Shown: piece after piece, positions 45,028 to 52,168 of the stretch | Position numbering within the stretch: position 1 is the first letter of the stretch | How the letters are laid out: the number at the start of each line of letters is the position of its first letter | NCBI RefSeq assembly: GCF_001990265.1 | Contig: NZ_LYVN01000007.1 | Location: 1-59,812, forward strand | Length of the DNA: 59,812 nucleotides | Direction: 5' to 3' | Origin: Sphingopyxis sp. KK2 | GTDB taxonomy: Bacteria; Pseudomonadota; Alphaproteobacteria; Sphingomonadales; Sphingomonadaceae | Notes under the pieces: model-generated | The model's database searches: none | What the model was told of the DNA's origin: nothing | Seen by the model: the letters and a program-made list of their open reading frames with translations, nothing else | Made by a program: the position numbers and the translations under genes

Positions 45028-45906
45028 ATGGCACGCCTCCCACCCCTCAGCAGCATGGAAGCCTTTCTCGAGGTTGCCCGCCACGGCACCGTCAAGGCCG
45101 CCGCGAGCGAGCTCGGCCTGTCGATGCCCGCGCTGTCACGGCGTATCCAGACGCTCGAACATGCCGTCGGCAAGCCACTGTTCGATCGCCATCACCACGG
45201 GCTGCGGCTGACCGAGACCGGACGGACGCTGCAGGACCAATTGTCGCCGATTCTCGACGAATTGCGCGCGGTGGTCGTTCAGGCGAGCAGCCCCGACGCC
45301 TCGATGCGGCTCCATCTCAACGTGCTGCCGCTCTTCGCCCAGCAGCGCCTGTTCCCGCGGCTTCCCGAACTGCGGCAACTCCATCCCGAACTGCATATCG
45401 ATATCGATACCATGTCGCATGCCGAGGCGCGGCTCGGCGACGGCATCGACGCCGCGATCGCGCTCGCCCGTTCGATCGACCCCGCGCTCTATGCGGCGCG
45501 GCTCGATCTCGACAAGGTGTTCCCGATCGCGTCGCGCACGCTGACCGAGGCGGGACGCCCGATCACCGTGCCCGAACAGTTCCAGCGGCTGACGATCCTC
45601 GTCCACCGCGAGATGCCCGAAACCTTCACCGAATGGAAAAAGGCGATCGGCATGCCCTATCTCGAACCGGCGGGGATCGACTATTTCGATTCGGGCCCGT
45701 TGATGCTCGAGGCCGCGGCGCAGGGCATCGGGGTCGCCTTCATGCACGGCCATCATTTCGACGATGCGCACGACCCGCGCCTTGTTCGCCTGTTCGATTT
45801 CGACGTCGACAGCCCGTACAGCTATTGGTTCGTGTGCCGCCCGCGCGCGCTGCGCCAGCCGGCGGTGAAACTGTTCCACGACTGGTTGCTCGCAGCGAAG
45901 ATCTAG
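45028..45906 (+). CDS. LysR family transcriptional regulator (GcvA-like)
   Basis: This 292-residue protein starts with the winged-helix domain LPPLSSMEAFLEVARHGTVKAAASELGLSMPALSRRIQTLEHAVGKPLFDRHH, in the style of GcvA/AmpR regulators, followed by a co-inducer domain. I chose the ATG nearest the domain; in-frame ATGs at 44,962, 44,989 and 45,004 are alternatives, and none has a clear ribosome-binding site. It is divergent from the Cdc48 gene, and LysR proteins often control the divergent neighbour, so it is a candidate regulator of it. Confidence 0.85.
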   Translation: MARLPPLSSMEAFLEVARHGTVKAAASELGLSMPALSRRIQTLEHAVGKPLFDRHHHGLRLTETGRTLQDQLSPILDELRAVVVQASSPDASMRLHLNVLPLFAQQRLFPRLPELRQLHPELHIDIDTMSHAEARLGDGIDAAIALARSIDPALYAARLDLDKVFPIASRTLTEAGRPITVPEQFQRLTILVHREMPETFTEWKKAIGMPYLEPAGIDYFDSGPLMLEAAAQGIGVAFMHGHHFDDAHDPRLVRLFDFDVDSPYSYWFVCRPRALRQPAVKLFHDWLLAAKI

Positions 45907-45971
45907 GCGGATTCAGATCGCGTTCAGGCCGGGCGGGCGAGCCTTCGTTCTTCTGCTGCCGGAGACCGCCG

Positions 45972-46343
45972 ATGCGCCTGATGATCGCCGCCGCCATCCT
46001 ACTGACCCCGCTGGCCGGCGCGCAGGCGCAATATATGCCGCGCACCCCGCCACCGAGCGAGCGCCTGCCCGCGATCGTCGATCGAGGAAGTGAACCCGGT
46101 CGTCCGCCGGTCGGCAGCGACCTCGCCAGGCTGCGCGATCGCATCGACGCCCGGCGCGACGCCGGCGAGCTTTCGAAACAGGAAGCGCGGGCCTTGCGGC
46201 GTGAGGCGCGGCAGATTGAAACGCTCACCGAACGCTATGGCCGCGACGGCTTTTCCGAATCCGAACGCCGCGAAATCGACATGCGAACGCAGGCGCTTTA
46301 CGGTCTGGCTGGTGCCCCGGCGACAGCAGGCAAGGCAAAATAG
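45972..46343 (+). CDS. Small exported protein of unknown function
   Basis: This 123-residue protein has a signal peptide (MRLMIAAAILLTPLAGAQA) and GGAG 7 bp before its ATG. The mature part has a Pro-rich start and then a charged helical region (RLRDRIDARRDAGELSKQEARALRREARQIETLTERYG, residues about 52-89). Similar helical periplasmic proteins are common in sphingomonads, but I cannot assign a function. Confidence 0.7.
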   Translation: MRLMIAAAILLTPLAGAQAQYMPRTPPPSERLPAIVDRGSEPGRPPVGSDLARLRDRIDARRDAGELSKQEARALRREARQIETLTERYGRDGFSESERREIDMRTQALYGLAGAPATAGKAK

Positions 46344-46377
46344 TCCCCCAGGGACGATGTTCTCGATATCGGGGAAA

Positions 46378-46452
46378 TGGTGCTGCTGGACAGGATTGAA
46401 CTGTCGACCTCGTCATTACCAATGACGCGCTCTACCACTGAGCTACAGCAGC
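46378..46452 (-). tRNA. tRNA-Thr(GGT)
   Basis: The minus strand folds as a full cloverleaf: acceptor GCTGCTG/CAGCAGC, D arm GCTC/GAGC, anticodon stem CGTCA/TGACG with loop TTGGTAA (anticodon GGT), variable loop AGGTC, and T arm GACAG-TTCAATC-CTGTC. The CCA end is encoded at 46,378-46,380. The mature body is 72 nt before CCA. Confidence 0.97.
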
Positions 46453-46569
46453 AACCGGGCCGCCGCGAACATCTGTTCGCTGGGCAGGCGCGGCCTATGG
46501 CGGGGCCTCTGCCGCCTGTCAAGGCGATAGGCTTGACGCTGGACAGATTTCGCAGGCAAAGGCTGGAGC

Positions 46570-46698
46570 GTGAGCAAGACACCCTCCCCCGCCGACCTCG
46601 AACGCGAACGCCGCCTTGCCGAAGCGCTGCGCGAAAATCTGCGCAAGCGGAAGGCGCAGGCGCGCGAAACCCGGACCGAAGTCCAGCCTAAAGACTGA
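46570..46698 (+). CDS. Small charged protein (42 residues)
   Basis: A GTG at 46,570 with AAAGG 7 bp upstream opens a 42-residue frame rich in Arg, Glu and Lys (VSKTPSPADLERERRLAEALR, then ENLRKRKAQ). Heptad-like charge pattern and length resemble small conserved alphaproteobacterial proteins of unknown function. It ends inside the convergent DUF1905 gene with an 11-bp overlap. The call rests on the ribosome-binding site and composition. Confidence 0.5.
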   Translation: MSKTPSPADLERERRLAEALRENLRKRKAQARETRTEVQPKD

Positions 46699-47002
46699 CG
46701 GTCACCGTCACCTCGTCGCCCTCGGCCAGCCCCTCGGCCTTGCGTACCGCGGCCTTCACCGGAAGGATCCAGCCGCCGCTTTCCTTGTGCGGAAAGACCG
46801 AAGTCTGCCAGCGGGTTTCGCCGATCGTCACCGCGACCCGCGCCGACCCGAATCCCCCGCGTTTGTCGAGCCATTGCCCCGACATCGCGGCAAAGCGGAT
46901 GCCATCGGCGACATCGCCATCGATCGTCAGGAAGAACCAGGCAGCGGGCGCGGTCGCCGGCTGCCAGCGCCAGAGCGGCGTGGTGGTGGTGAAGCTTTCC
47001 AC
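46688..47002 (-). CDS. DUF1905-like protein
   Basis: This 104-residue protein has the DUF1905 pattern: TPLWRWQPATAPAAWFFLTIDG at the N-terminus, GFGSARVAVTIGETRWQTSVFPHKESGGWILPVKAAVRKAEGLAEGDEV at the C-terminus. The family is a small beta-barrel-like domain often found beside YdeI-type proteins; its function is unknown. It follows the cyclophilin gene by 5 bp on the same strand, so they are probably cotranscribed. Confidence 0.8.
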   Translation of the reverse strand: MESFTTTTPLWRWQPATAPAAWFFLTIDGDVADGIRFAAMSGQWLDKRGGFGSARVAVTIGETRWQTSVFPHKESGGWILPVKAAVRKAEGLAEGDEVTVTVSL

Positions 47003-47007
47003 GGGCT

Positions 47008-47976
47008 CTATTTTACCGCGCGCACCGGCACCGGAATATTGCAGATATCGGCCCCGCCGGCGGGTTTGATAAAGAAGGGATCGCGGCGGTTCGCCCGTGC
47101 ATCGGCATATTTCAAGAAGCTGTCGCTTTCGGTCGAGAGATATTCGAACTTCGGCTGGTCGACGGACGCCAGTTCGGTCGCGATCCGGACCGACGTGATC
47201 GGAACCCGTTCGGCTTCGCTGCCATAGAAACCGAGCGCCTCGGTGCCGCGCGGCAGGCTCGACAGATGTTCGATGCCACTGATCACGCGGCCAACGAGCG
47301 CGATGTTTCGGTCGAGGTGGCGCGGGGCATGGCCGATGACGGTGTAGAGTTCCGCGCCTGAACCCGTATCAGGGGACATGTTGCGGCCGACACCGACCAT
47401 GCCGTAGCAGTGGACGGGCCAAAACTGTTTGCCGTCGGATGCGAACGGCCATCCGAAAATGGCCTCGGTCAGCGTCTTGTAGGAATCGGGGACGAGCACC
47501 GGCGACTTCTTGTTCGGGAGGGTCTGGACGTTGAAACCCGACGCAAAACGATGCGAGAAGAAATGATCCGCCTCGCGGACATACTCGCTCTCCGGCACAA
47601 CCGCCAAACCCTCGGGCAGCGGTTTCTTCTCGGTCGCGTCACCCCATTGCGCGACATAATTGTCCTGCACGCGGTTGACGCTCGTGCCGTCCCACCAATG
47701 CGCGGCGGCGAGCTTGCGGATATTGCCGATCCATCCCCGGCTGAACGGCGCGGGCATCAGCTGGATGACGACGCGGCGCGGCTTGCCCGCAGCATCGGGC
47801 GCGAGGTCCATCATCAGCAGGTCCGAGGCGGGAATCGCGATCCAGTCCTTTGCCGGCGCGGCGGCAGCAATCTCCCCCGGCGAGGGGATTTCGGCGGCGG
47901 GCGCCGGGGCCTGCTGGGCAGCGGAAGGAACGGCGAGCGCGAGGGCCGCAGCGGCGGCGAGGAGGCGATGCATCAT
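47008..47976 (-). CDS. Periplasmic cyclophilin-type peptidylprolyl isomerase
   Basis: This 322-residue protein has a signal peptide (RLLAAAAALALAVPSAAQQ) and a cyclophilin domain from about residue 60: VVIQLMPAPFSRGWIGNIRKL, NRVQDNYVAQWGD, and the Tyr-rich C-terminal part IGHAPRHLDRNIALVGRVISGIEHLSS. It would catalyse proline isomerisation in periplasmic protein folding. Two adjacent ATGs (47,976 and 47,973) can start it. The region lacks some canonical catalytic Arg/Phe motifs, so activity is not certain. Confidence 0.8.
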   Translation of the reverse strand: MMHRLLAAAAALALAVPSAAQQAPAPAAEIPSPGEIAAAAPAKDWIAIPASDLLMMDLAPDAAGKPRRVVIQLMPAPFSRGWIGNIRKLAAAHWWDGTSVNRVQDNYVAQWGDATEKKPLPEGLAVVPESEYVREADHFFSHRFASGFNVQTLPNKKSPVLVPDSYKTLTEAIFGWPFASDGKQFWPVHCYGMVGVGRNMSPDTGSGAELYTVIGHAPRHLDRNIALVGRVISGIEHLSSLPRGTEALGFYGSEAERVPITSVRIATELASVDQPKFEYLSTESDSFLKYADARANRRDPFFIKPAGGADICNIPVPVRAVK

Positions 47977-48049
47977 GCCGCATGTCTGCCACGCCCATGC
48001 CGCTTGCGAAAGCCCCGCCAAGCGATTAGGGCGCCATCTCCAAGCATGC

Positions 48050-48140
48050 GGAGCGGTGGCCGAGTGGTCGAAGGCGCTCGCCTGGAAAGTGAGTATACGT
48101 CAAAAGCGTATCGAGGGTTCGAATCCCTCCCGCTCCGCCA
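48050..48140 (+). tRNA. tRNA-Ser(GGA)
   Basis: The 91-nt gene has acceptor arms GGAGCGG/CCGCTCC, an anticodon loop CTGGAAA (anticodon GGA), the long class II variable arm (TATACGTC...GCGTATC) and the T arm GAGGG-TTCGAAT-CCCTC. The CCA end is encoded. Its 3' end is repeated at 52,150-52,165 and forms the left boundary of an integrated element. Confidence 0.97.
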
Positions 48141-48142
48141 TT
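48127..48142. repeat. attL-like 16-bp direct repeat in tRNA-Ser 3' end
   Basis: CTCCCGCTCCGCCATT covers the T-stem 3' arm, acceptor 3' arm and CCA of tRNA-Ser plus two bases. The same 16 bp recur at 52,150-52,165. This is the usual position for tyrosine-integrase attachment sites, and the tRNA gene stays intact. Confidence 0.85.
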
Positions 48143-48313
48143 CACCCACGGAAAACTAAGGTTTTTTGGCTCAAAGGGGCCAATTACCTTGACTTTTTCC
48201 TTTCGCTGGGTTTCACCGTTTTTCGCAGTTTTTCGTCACATTCCGGCCTCTAGGGTAATACCTAAGGTAAGAAATGGAATGCTGGCCTATTTTCTGGCGT
48301 GAAAGGTGGCTCT

Positions 48314-49579
48314 ATGGCTGGCATCAACAAGCTCTCAGCGACGCAATTGCGGGGCTTTCCTGACGGTTCCTATGCTGACGGCGGCAATCTCTATTTCCGA
48401 GTGCGCGGCAATAGCCGCTCTTGGGTATTCCGGTTCAAGGTTCCGCTGAAGGCGAGTTGGTCGAAGCCGGGCCAAGCTGGCAAGCCAGTTGAAATGGGCC
48501 TTGGTGCATTCCCGGCGCGGTCGTTGGCTGACGCTCGCGGCGTTGCCGAAATTGCCCGGTCCGATCTGGCGAATGACCGCGACCCGCGCGAGCGGTTCAA
48601 GCCTGAAGACCCTGAAGCTGACATGCCCACATTCAAGGTTTACGCGGCTGAGTATATTGAGGCGAACAAAGGCGGCTGGCGCAATCCTAAGCATCGGCAG
48701 CAATGGCCTAACACCTTGGCTGAATATGCCTACCCGACCATTGGCGAGAAGCGACCCGGCGACATAAAGGTTGGCGACGTTCAGAAACTGCTGCTGCCAG
48801 TGTGGGCAACGAAAACCGAAACCGCCAGCCGGGTCCGCCAGCGTATCGAAACCATCATCGATTATGCCTTTGTCATTGAAGGCATAGACCGGCGCAACCC
48901 GGCGCGCTGGAAAGGCAACCTAGATAAGCTGCTGCCCAACCCCCGCAAAATCGCGAAGGCCAATGGGCGCCTGAAGTCTCATGCCGCGCCGCCGTGGCAG
49001 GAAGTCCCGGCGATCATGGCGAAGCTTCGGGCCAAGCCTGAAGTCGTCTCGGCTCTGGCTTTGCGGTTCAGCATCCTTACCGCCGCGCGCTCGACTGAAG
49101 TTCGGGCTGGCGTTTGGGATGAAGTCGATTTGGAGAAAGCAGTTTGGACCATTCCCGGCGACCGCACCAAGAATGAAGAAAGCCATGCCGTGCCACTGTG
49201 CGGCGAGGCCGTCGATATTCTGACGTTCATGGCTGACCGCAAGCATCCCGATACTGACCGGATATTCCCCGGGGCTGAAGGCGGTTTGCTGTCTGACGTT
49301 GCGATCAACAAGCAGCTTCATGCGGCGATGCCCGGCGTAACAGCCCACGGAACGGCGCGTTCAAGCTTTCGCGATTGGGTAGCTGAAGCCACCAACTATT
49401 CAGACAAGGTGGCTGAGGCCGCACTCAATCACAAGAACCCAAATGAGACTGAAGCGGCTTACCTTCGCACTAAGTTTTTCGACCGGCGTGTCGAGCTTAT
49501 GAAGGTTTGGGGTGAGTTCTTAAATGGTAAAGACAATGTAGTTGGCATTGAACTCGCTAAAACAGGCACGGCTTCTTAG
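48314..49579 (+). CDS. int: Tyrosine-type site-specific integrase (P4-like)
   Basis: This 421-residue recombinase starts at the ATG at 48,314 (AAAGGTGG 6 bp upstream). It has the DUF4102 N-terminal arm-binding domain (KLSATQLRGFPDGSYADGGNLYFRVRG), a core-binding domain, and the catalytic domain with TAARSTEVRAGVWDEVDL (Arg I), HGTARSSFRDW (His-x2-Arg), EAALNHKN and the tyrosine in EAAYLRTKFF near residue 388. It lies 173 bp after tRNA-Ser, the expected place for an integrase using that tRNA as attB. All catalytic residues appear intact. Confidence 0.92.
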   Translation: MAGINKLSATQLRGFPDGSYADGGNLYFRVRGNSRSWVFRFKVPLKASWSKPGQAGKPVEMGLGAFPARSLADARGVAEIARSDLANDRDPRERFKPEDPEADMPTFKVYAAEYIEANKGGWRNPKHRQQWPNTLAEYAYPTIGEKRPGDIKVGDVQKLLLPVWATKTETASRVRQRIETIIDYAFVIEGIDRRNPARWKGNLDKLLPNPRKIAKANGRLKSHAAPPWQEVPAIMAKLRAKPEVVSALALRFSILTAARSTEVRAGVWDEVDLEKAVWTIPGDRTKNEESHAVPLCGEAVDILTFMADRKHPDTDRIFPGAEGGLLSDVAINKQLHAAMPGVTAHGTARSSFRDWVAEATNYSDKVAEAALNHKNPNETEAAYLRTKFFDRRVELMKVWGEFLNGKDNVVGIELAKTGTAS

Positions 49580-49693
49580 GTTTTTCGTCATCATTCGTCG
49601 ATTTTTGTATTTTATCCCTTGCATTCGCCGGGCTTCGGCGTCTAGCTAACTTGCATCGCCGGTAGTCGGTCAAGCCGATTATCCGAAAACCCT

Positions 49694-49724
49694 AGGGGCG
49701 GCGGCATCTATGCCCGTCGCCCCT
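49694..49724 (+). other. Strong hairpin in leader of the excisionase-like gene
   Basis: AGGGGCGGCGG (49,694-49,704) pairs with CCGTCGCCCCT (49,714-49,724) as an 11-bp stem with one G-U pair and a 9-nt loop. It is not followed by a T-run and lies about 22 bp before the ribosome-binding site AGAGGAA of the next gene, so it may be a leader structure. Confidence 0.5.
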
Positions 49725-49760
49725 ATTCCGTTGCGCCGGGCCAATCAGAGGAACCGCGCA

Positions 49761-49952
49761 ATGCCAGAGCATTTCGTTACCGTTGAGGACGCCAAGCGCC
49801 AGCTATGCCTTGGAACTACGTCGATCTATGCCCTTATGAAAGCGGGCGAGCTTCGCAAGATCAAGCTTGGCCGAAAGACGGTATTCCGAGCTTCAGACAT
49901 TCAGGCGTTCATTCAGCGCAAGGCCGCTGAAGCCATCCCTGCCGCCGCGTAA
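49761..49952 (+). CDS. AlpA/excisionase-like helix-turn-helix protein
   Basis: This 63-residue protein has the HTH_17 / excisionase pattern: FVTVEDAKRQLCLGTTSIYALMKAGELRKIKLGRKTVFRASDIQAFIQ. I start it at the ATG at 49,761, preceded by AGAGGAA; an upstream in-frame ATG at 49,710 lies within the hairpin. Such proteins direct excision or activate integrase expression. It is in the usual place, downstream of int, and its partner DUF3987 gene follows by 12 bp. Confidence 0.8.
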   Translation: MPEHFVTVEDAKRQLCLGTTSIYALMKAGELRKIKLGRKTVFRASDIQAFIQRKAAEAIPAAA

Positions 49953-49964
49953 GGGATTGGGCAA

Positions 49965-50954
49965 ATGTATCAGGGAATTGAAAACCCCGCCGCACATGAA
50001 CCGGGCGCGGCGGGGCTTCCAAAGGACAGGAACGATGACGCTCAACTGCCCGAACAGCATAGGGCAGAGAACGGCGCCGATCAAGTAAAAGCGCCGCCCC
50101 TGCCGGGCCTTCTAGGCTCTGTGCGCGACTTCATATTGTCAGCCGCACCGCACCCCAATGCCGATATTGCACTAGCTGGCTCTATTGCTTTGATGGCTGG
50201 AATAACTGGCCGCGCTTTCAACACATATACCGGCGCGGGACTGAACCAATATATCTTACTGCTGGCGTCAACCGGCTTGGGGAAAGAGGCGGCGGCTAGC
50301 GGCATATCCAAGTTGCTCGCAGCGATCACGCCGAGCGTTCCCGCTGCTGGCGACTTCAAAGGCCCAGCGCTGGTTTCATCGGCTGGCCTTGTGAAATGGC
50401 TCGATAAGAATCCTTCTGTCGTCAGTATCATCGGTGAGTTCGGCTATAAGCTGAAGGCCATTTCATCGCCAAAGGCCAACCCGAACGATGAACTGCTGAA
50501 GGCTACGCTGCTCGACATTTACGGCAAGTCTGGCGCTGGCAACGTGCTTGACCCGATGGCCTATAGCGATCGGGAAAAGCAGACGGCGCCAATTCACAGC
50601 CCGGCGCTAACCCTGCTCGGTGAAAGCGTTCCGGGCATAGTCTATGAAGCCCTGAATGAAACCATGGTGCTTAGTGGGTTGCTGCCGCGCTTCATGGTCA
50701 TTGAAGCGACCGGGCAGCGGTCCCGGCTGAATGAAACACCGGCAAGTCAGCCATGCCCACAATTGACGCAATCACTAGCTGACCTGTGCGCCCATGTGCT
50801 GGCGATCAATTACGGCAACCGCGTCGAAGTCGTTCAGGCCGATGATGACGCCAAGCTGAAGTTTCGCGAGTTCGGCCAATGGGTCACTGACCAAATCAAT
50901 GCCGAGCAATCCGAGACTCTCCGCGAGCTTTGCCATTGCCCACAGGGAGATTGA
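49965..50954 (+). CDS. DUF3987-like phage/island protein, C-terminally truncated
   Basis: This 329-residue protein resembles the DUF3987 (YfjI-like) family of phage and island replication-associated ATPases. After a polar N-terminus, ILSAAPHPNADIALAGSIALMAGITGRAFNTYTGAGLNQYILLLASTGLGKEAAASGISKLL (residues about 50-112) includes a Walker A-like TGLGKE. FKGPALVSSAGLVKWL and SPALTLLGESVPGIVYEAL follow. The frame ends abruptly near residue 320, where family members continue, and is overlapped by a tail gene fragment in another frame. It is probably non-functional. Confidence 0.72.
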   Translation: MYQGIENPAAHEPGAAGLPKDRNDDAQLPEQHRAENGADQVKAPPLPGLLGSVRDFILSAAPHPNADIALAGSIALMAGITGRAFNTYTGAGLNQYILLLASTGLGKEAAASGISKLLAAITPSVPAAGDFKGPALVSSAGLVKWLDKNPSVVSIIGEFGYKLKAISSPKANPNDELLKATLLDIYGKSGAGNVLDPMAYSDREKQTAPIHSPALTLLGESVPGIVYEALNETMVLSGLLPRFMVIEATGQRSRLNETPASQPCPQLTQSLADLCAHVLAINYGNRVEVVQADDDAKLKFREFGQWVTDQINAEQSETLRELCHCPQGD

Positions 50955-52017
50955 GGCCAAGGTTGCGGACCTTCAGAAGCAGGGCTTGGACGTAACTACG
51001 GCGGCAATCGAAGCGGAGACAGCGGCGATCATCGCCAATGCTGAAGCTCGCGGTCAACGCGAACTCGATGTTGAAGGCGCCCGCGCCTACACGGCTGAAG
51101 TCCGCAACATGAATGATGCTTTGCGCGAAGCGGCCCAAGGCTTCAGCAACCTTTTCGGCACGGCGGGCGCTGGCTTTGAGGCCTTGATTAACACCATGAC
51201 CGATTACAGCGACCGGCGCGCTGAACTGCAACAGCGGATTGCTGAAGCTGATGAACGGACGGCTGAAGGTCAGCGCGAAAGGCGGTCGGCGACCGAAGAA
51301 TTGGCACGGGCGGAAATTGGCTATTACGGCGATATTGTCGGTGCCGCCAAACGGATGTTCAAAGAGAAGTCGGCTGGTTATCGCGTGCTTGAAGCGGTGG
51401 AAAAGGCTTATCGCGCCTATCAAATGGTGTCGCTCATTCTCGAAACCATTGGCGTTACCAAGTCGATTGCTTTGGACAGCGTGAAGACCGCGAGCAGCGT
51501 GACCAACTCAGCCACGCGCGCCAGTGCCGATGGCGTAGCCGCCATAGCCAAGGCCATCGCCAGCCTTCCCTTCCCCCTCAATTTGGTGGCGGGCGCGGCC
51601 ACGGCGGCGGCGCTCGTCGCCTTTGGCGTGAAGCTGGTCGGCGGCGGTGGCGGTAAGGGCGCAGTCGCGACCGCTGAAGCCGAGACGCGCCAGCCGACCT
51701 ACACCGGGGCCGTTGATGAATATGGGATGCCCACAAGCTCCTACAGCGTCCTTCGCCCCGGTCAGACGCGCGCGAACAACGACAATGCCCCGACCTACTC
51801 GCCCGGCCTCGCTGCGGGCGCGGCTCCCAATGCTGGCGTTGTTATCAACATCGGTGACGGCCCCCGCATTGTCATTGAAGGCGGCGCTGACGAAGGGAGC
51901 GTAGCTCAAATTGAAGCTACCCTTGCTGCCCACGAAGACCGAATTGTTGAGCGCGCTAGGGAAGCGGCGGCGGCTGACACGGCGGCTAGGTCAAATCGCC
52001 AGCGAATTGGAGCCTAG
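50899..52017 (+). pseudogene. Tail tape-measure protein fragment, 5' truncated
   Basis: This 372-codon frame looks like the C-terminal part of a phage tail length tape-measure protein. It is long, helical and repetitive (REIEAKVADLQKQGLD, AELQQRIAEADERT), has a hydrophobic membrane-like stretch (LPFPLNLVAGAATAAALVAFGVKLVGG, about residues 213-239) and a Gly-rich tail. The true N-terminal part, several hundred residues in such proteins, is missing. An ATG at 50,899 opens the frame inside the DUF3987 gene but lacks a ribosome-binding site, so expression is doubtful. Confidence 0.72.
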
Positions 52018-52149
52018 TCTTACCCTGAAGTCGCAACCCGGCTTATAGCTGAGATGATGCTCCATTTAGGGTCAGACAGGCGTTCAGACAGGCCATTGTG
52101 CGGGCATTTCATAGCGTATTTTCAAGTTCTTAGGCTGCGGGTTGTCGGA

Positions 52150-52165
52150 CTCCCGCTCCGCCATT
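52150..52165. repeat. attR-like 16-bp direct repeat
   Basis: CTCCCGCTCCGCCATT repeats the tRNA-Ser 3' end exactly and lies 3 bp from the stop codon of the efflux outer-membrane gene. The bases outside the repeat differ from those at the left copy, so the repeat is the exact 16 bp. Confidence 0.85.
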
Positions 52166-52168
52166 TCC

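Larger units (their letters stand above)
48127..52165. mobile_element. Collapsed integrative element/prophage remnant in tRNA-Ser
   Basis: About 4 kb lies between two 16-bp direct repeats. It carries, all on the plus strand, a tyrosine integrase, an excisionase-like HTH protein, a C-terminally truncated DUF3987 protein and an N-terminally truncated tail tape-measure protein. Composition is less GC-rich than the flanks. Missing terminase, capsid and most tail genes, plus the fused truncated genes, show a prophage reduced by internal deletion. Confidence 0.85.

Noticed and set aside
48127..52165. Functional prophage
   Set aside because: Only integrase, an excisionase-like protein and two truncated genes are present; no terminase, portal, capsid or lysis genes were seen.
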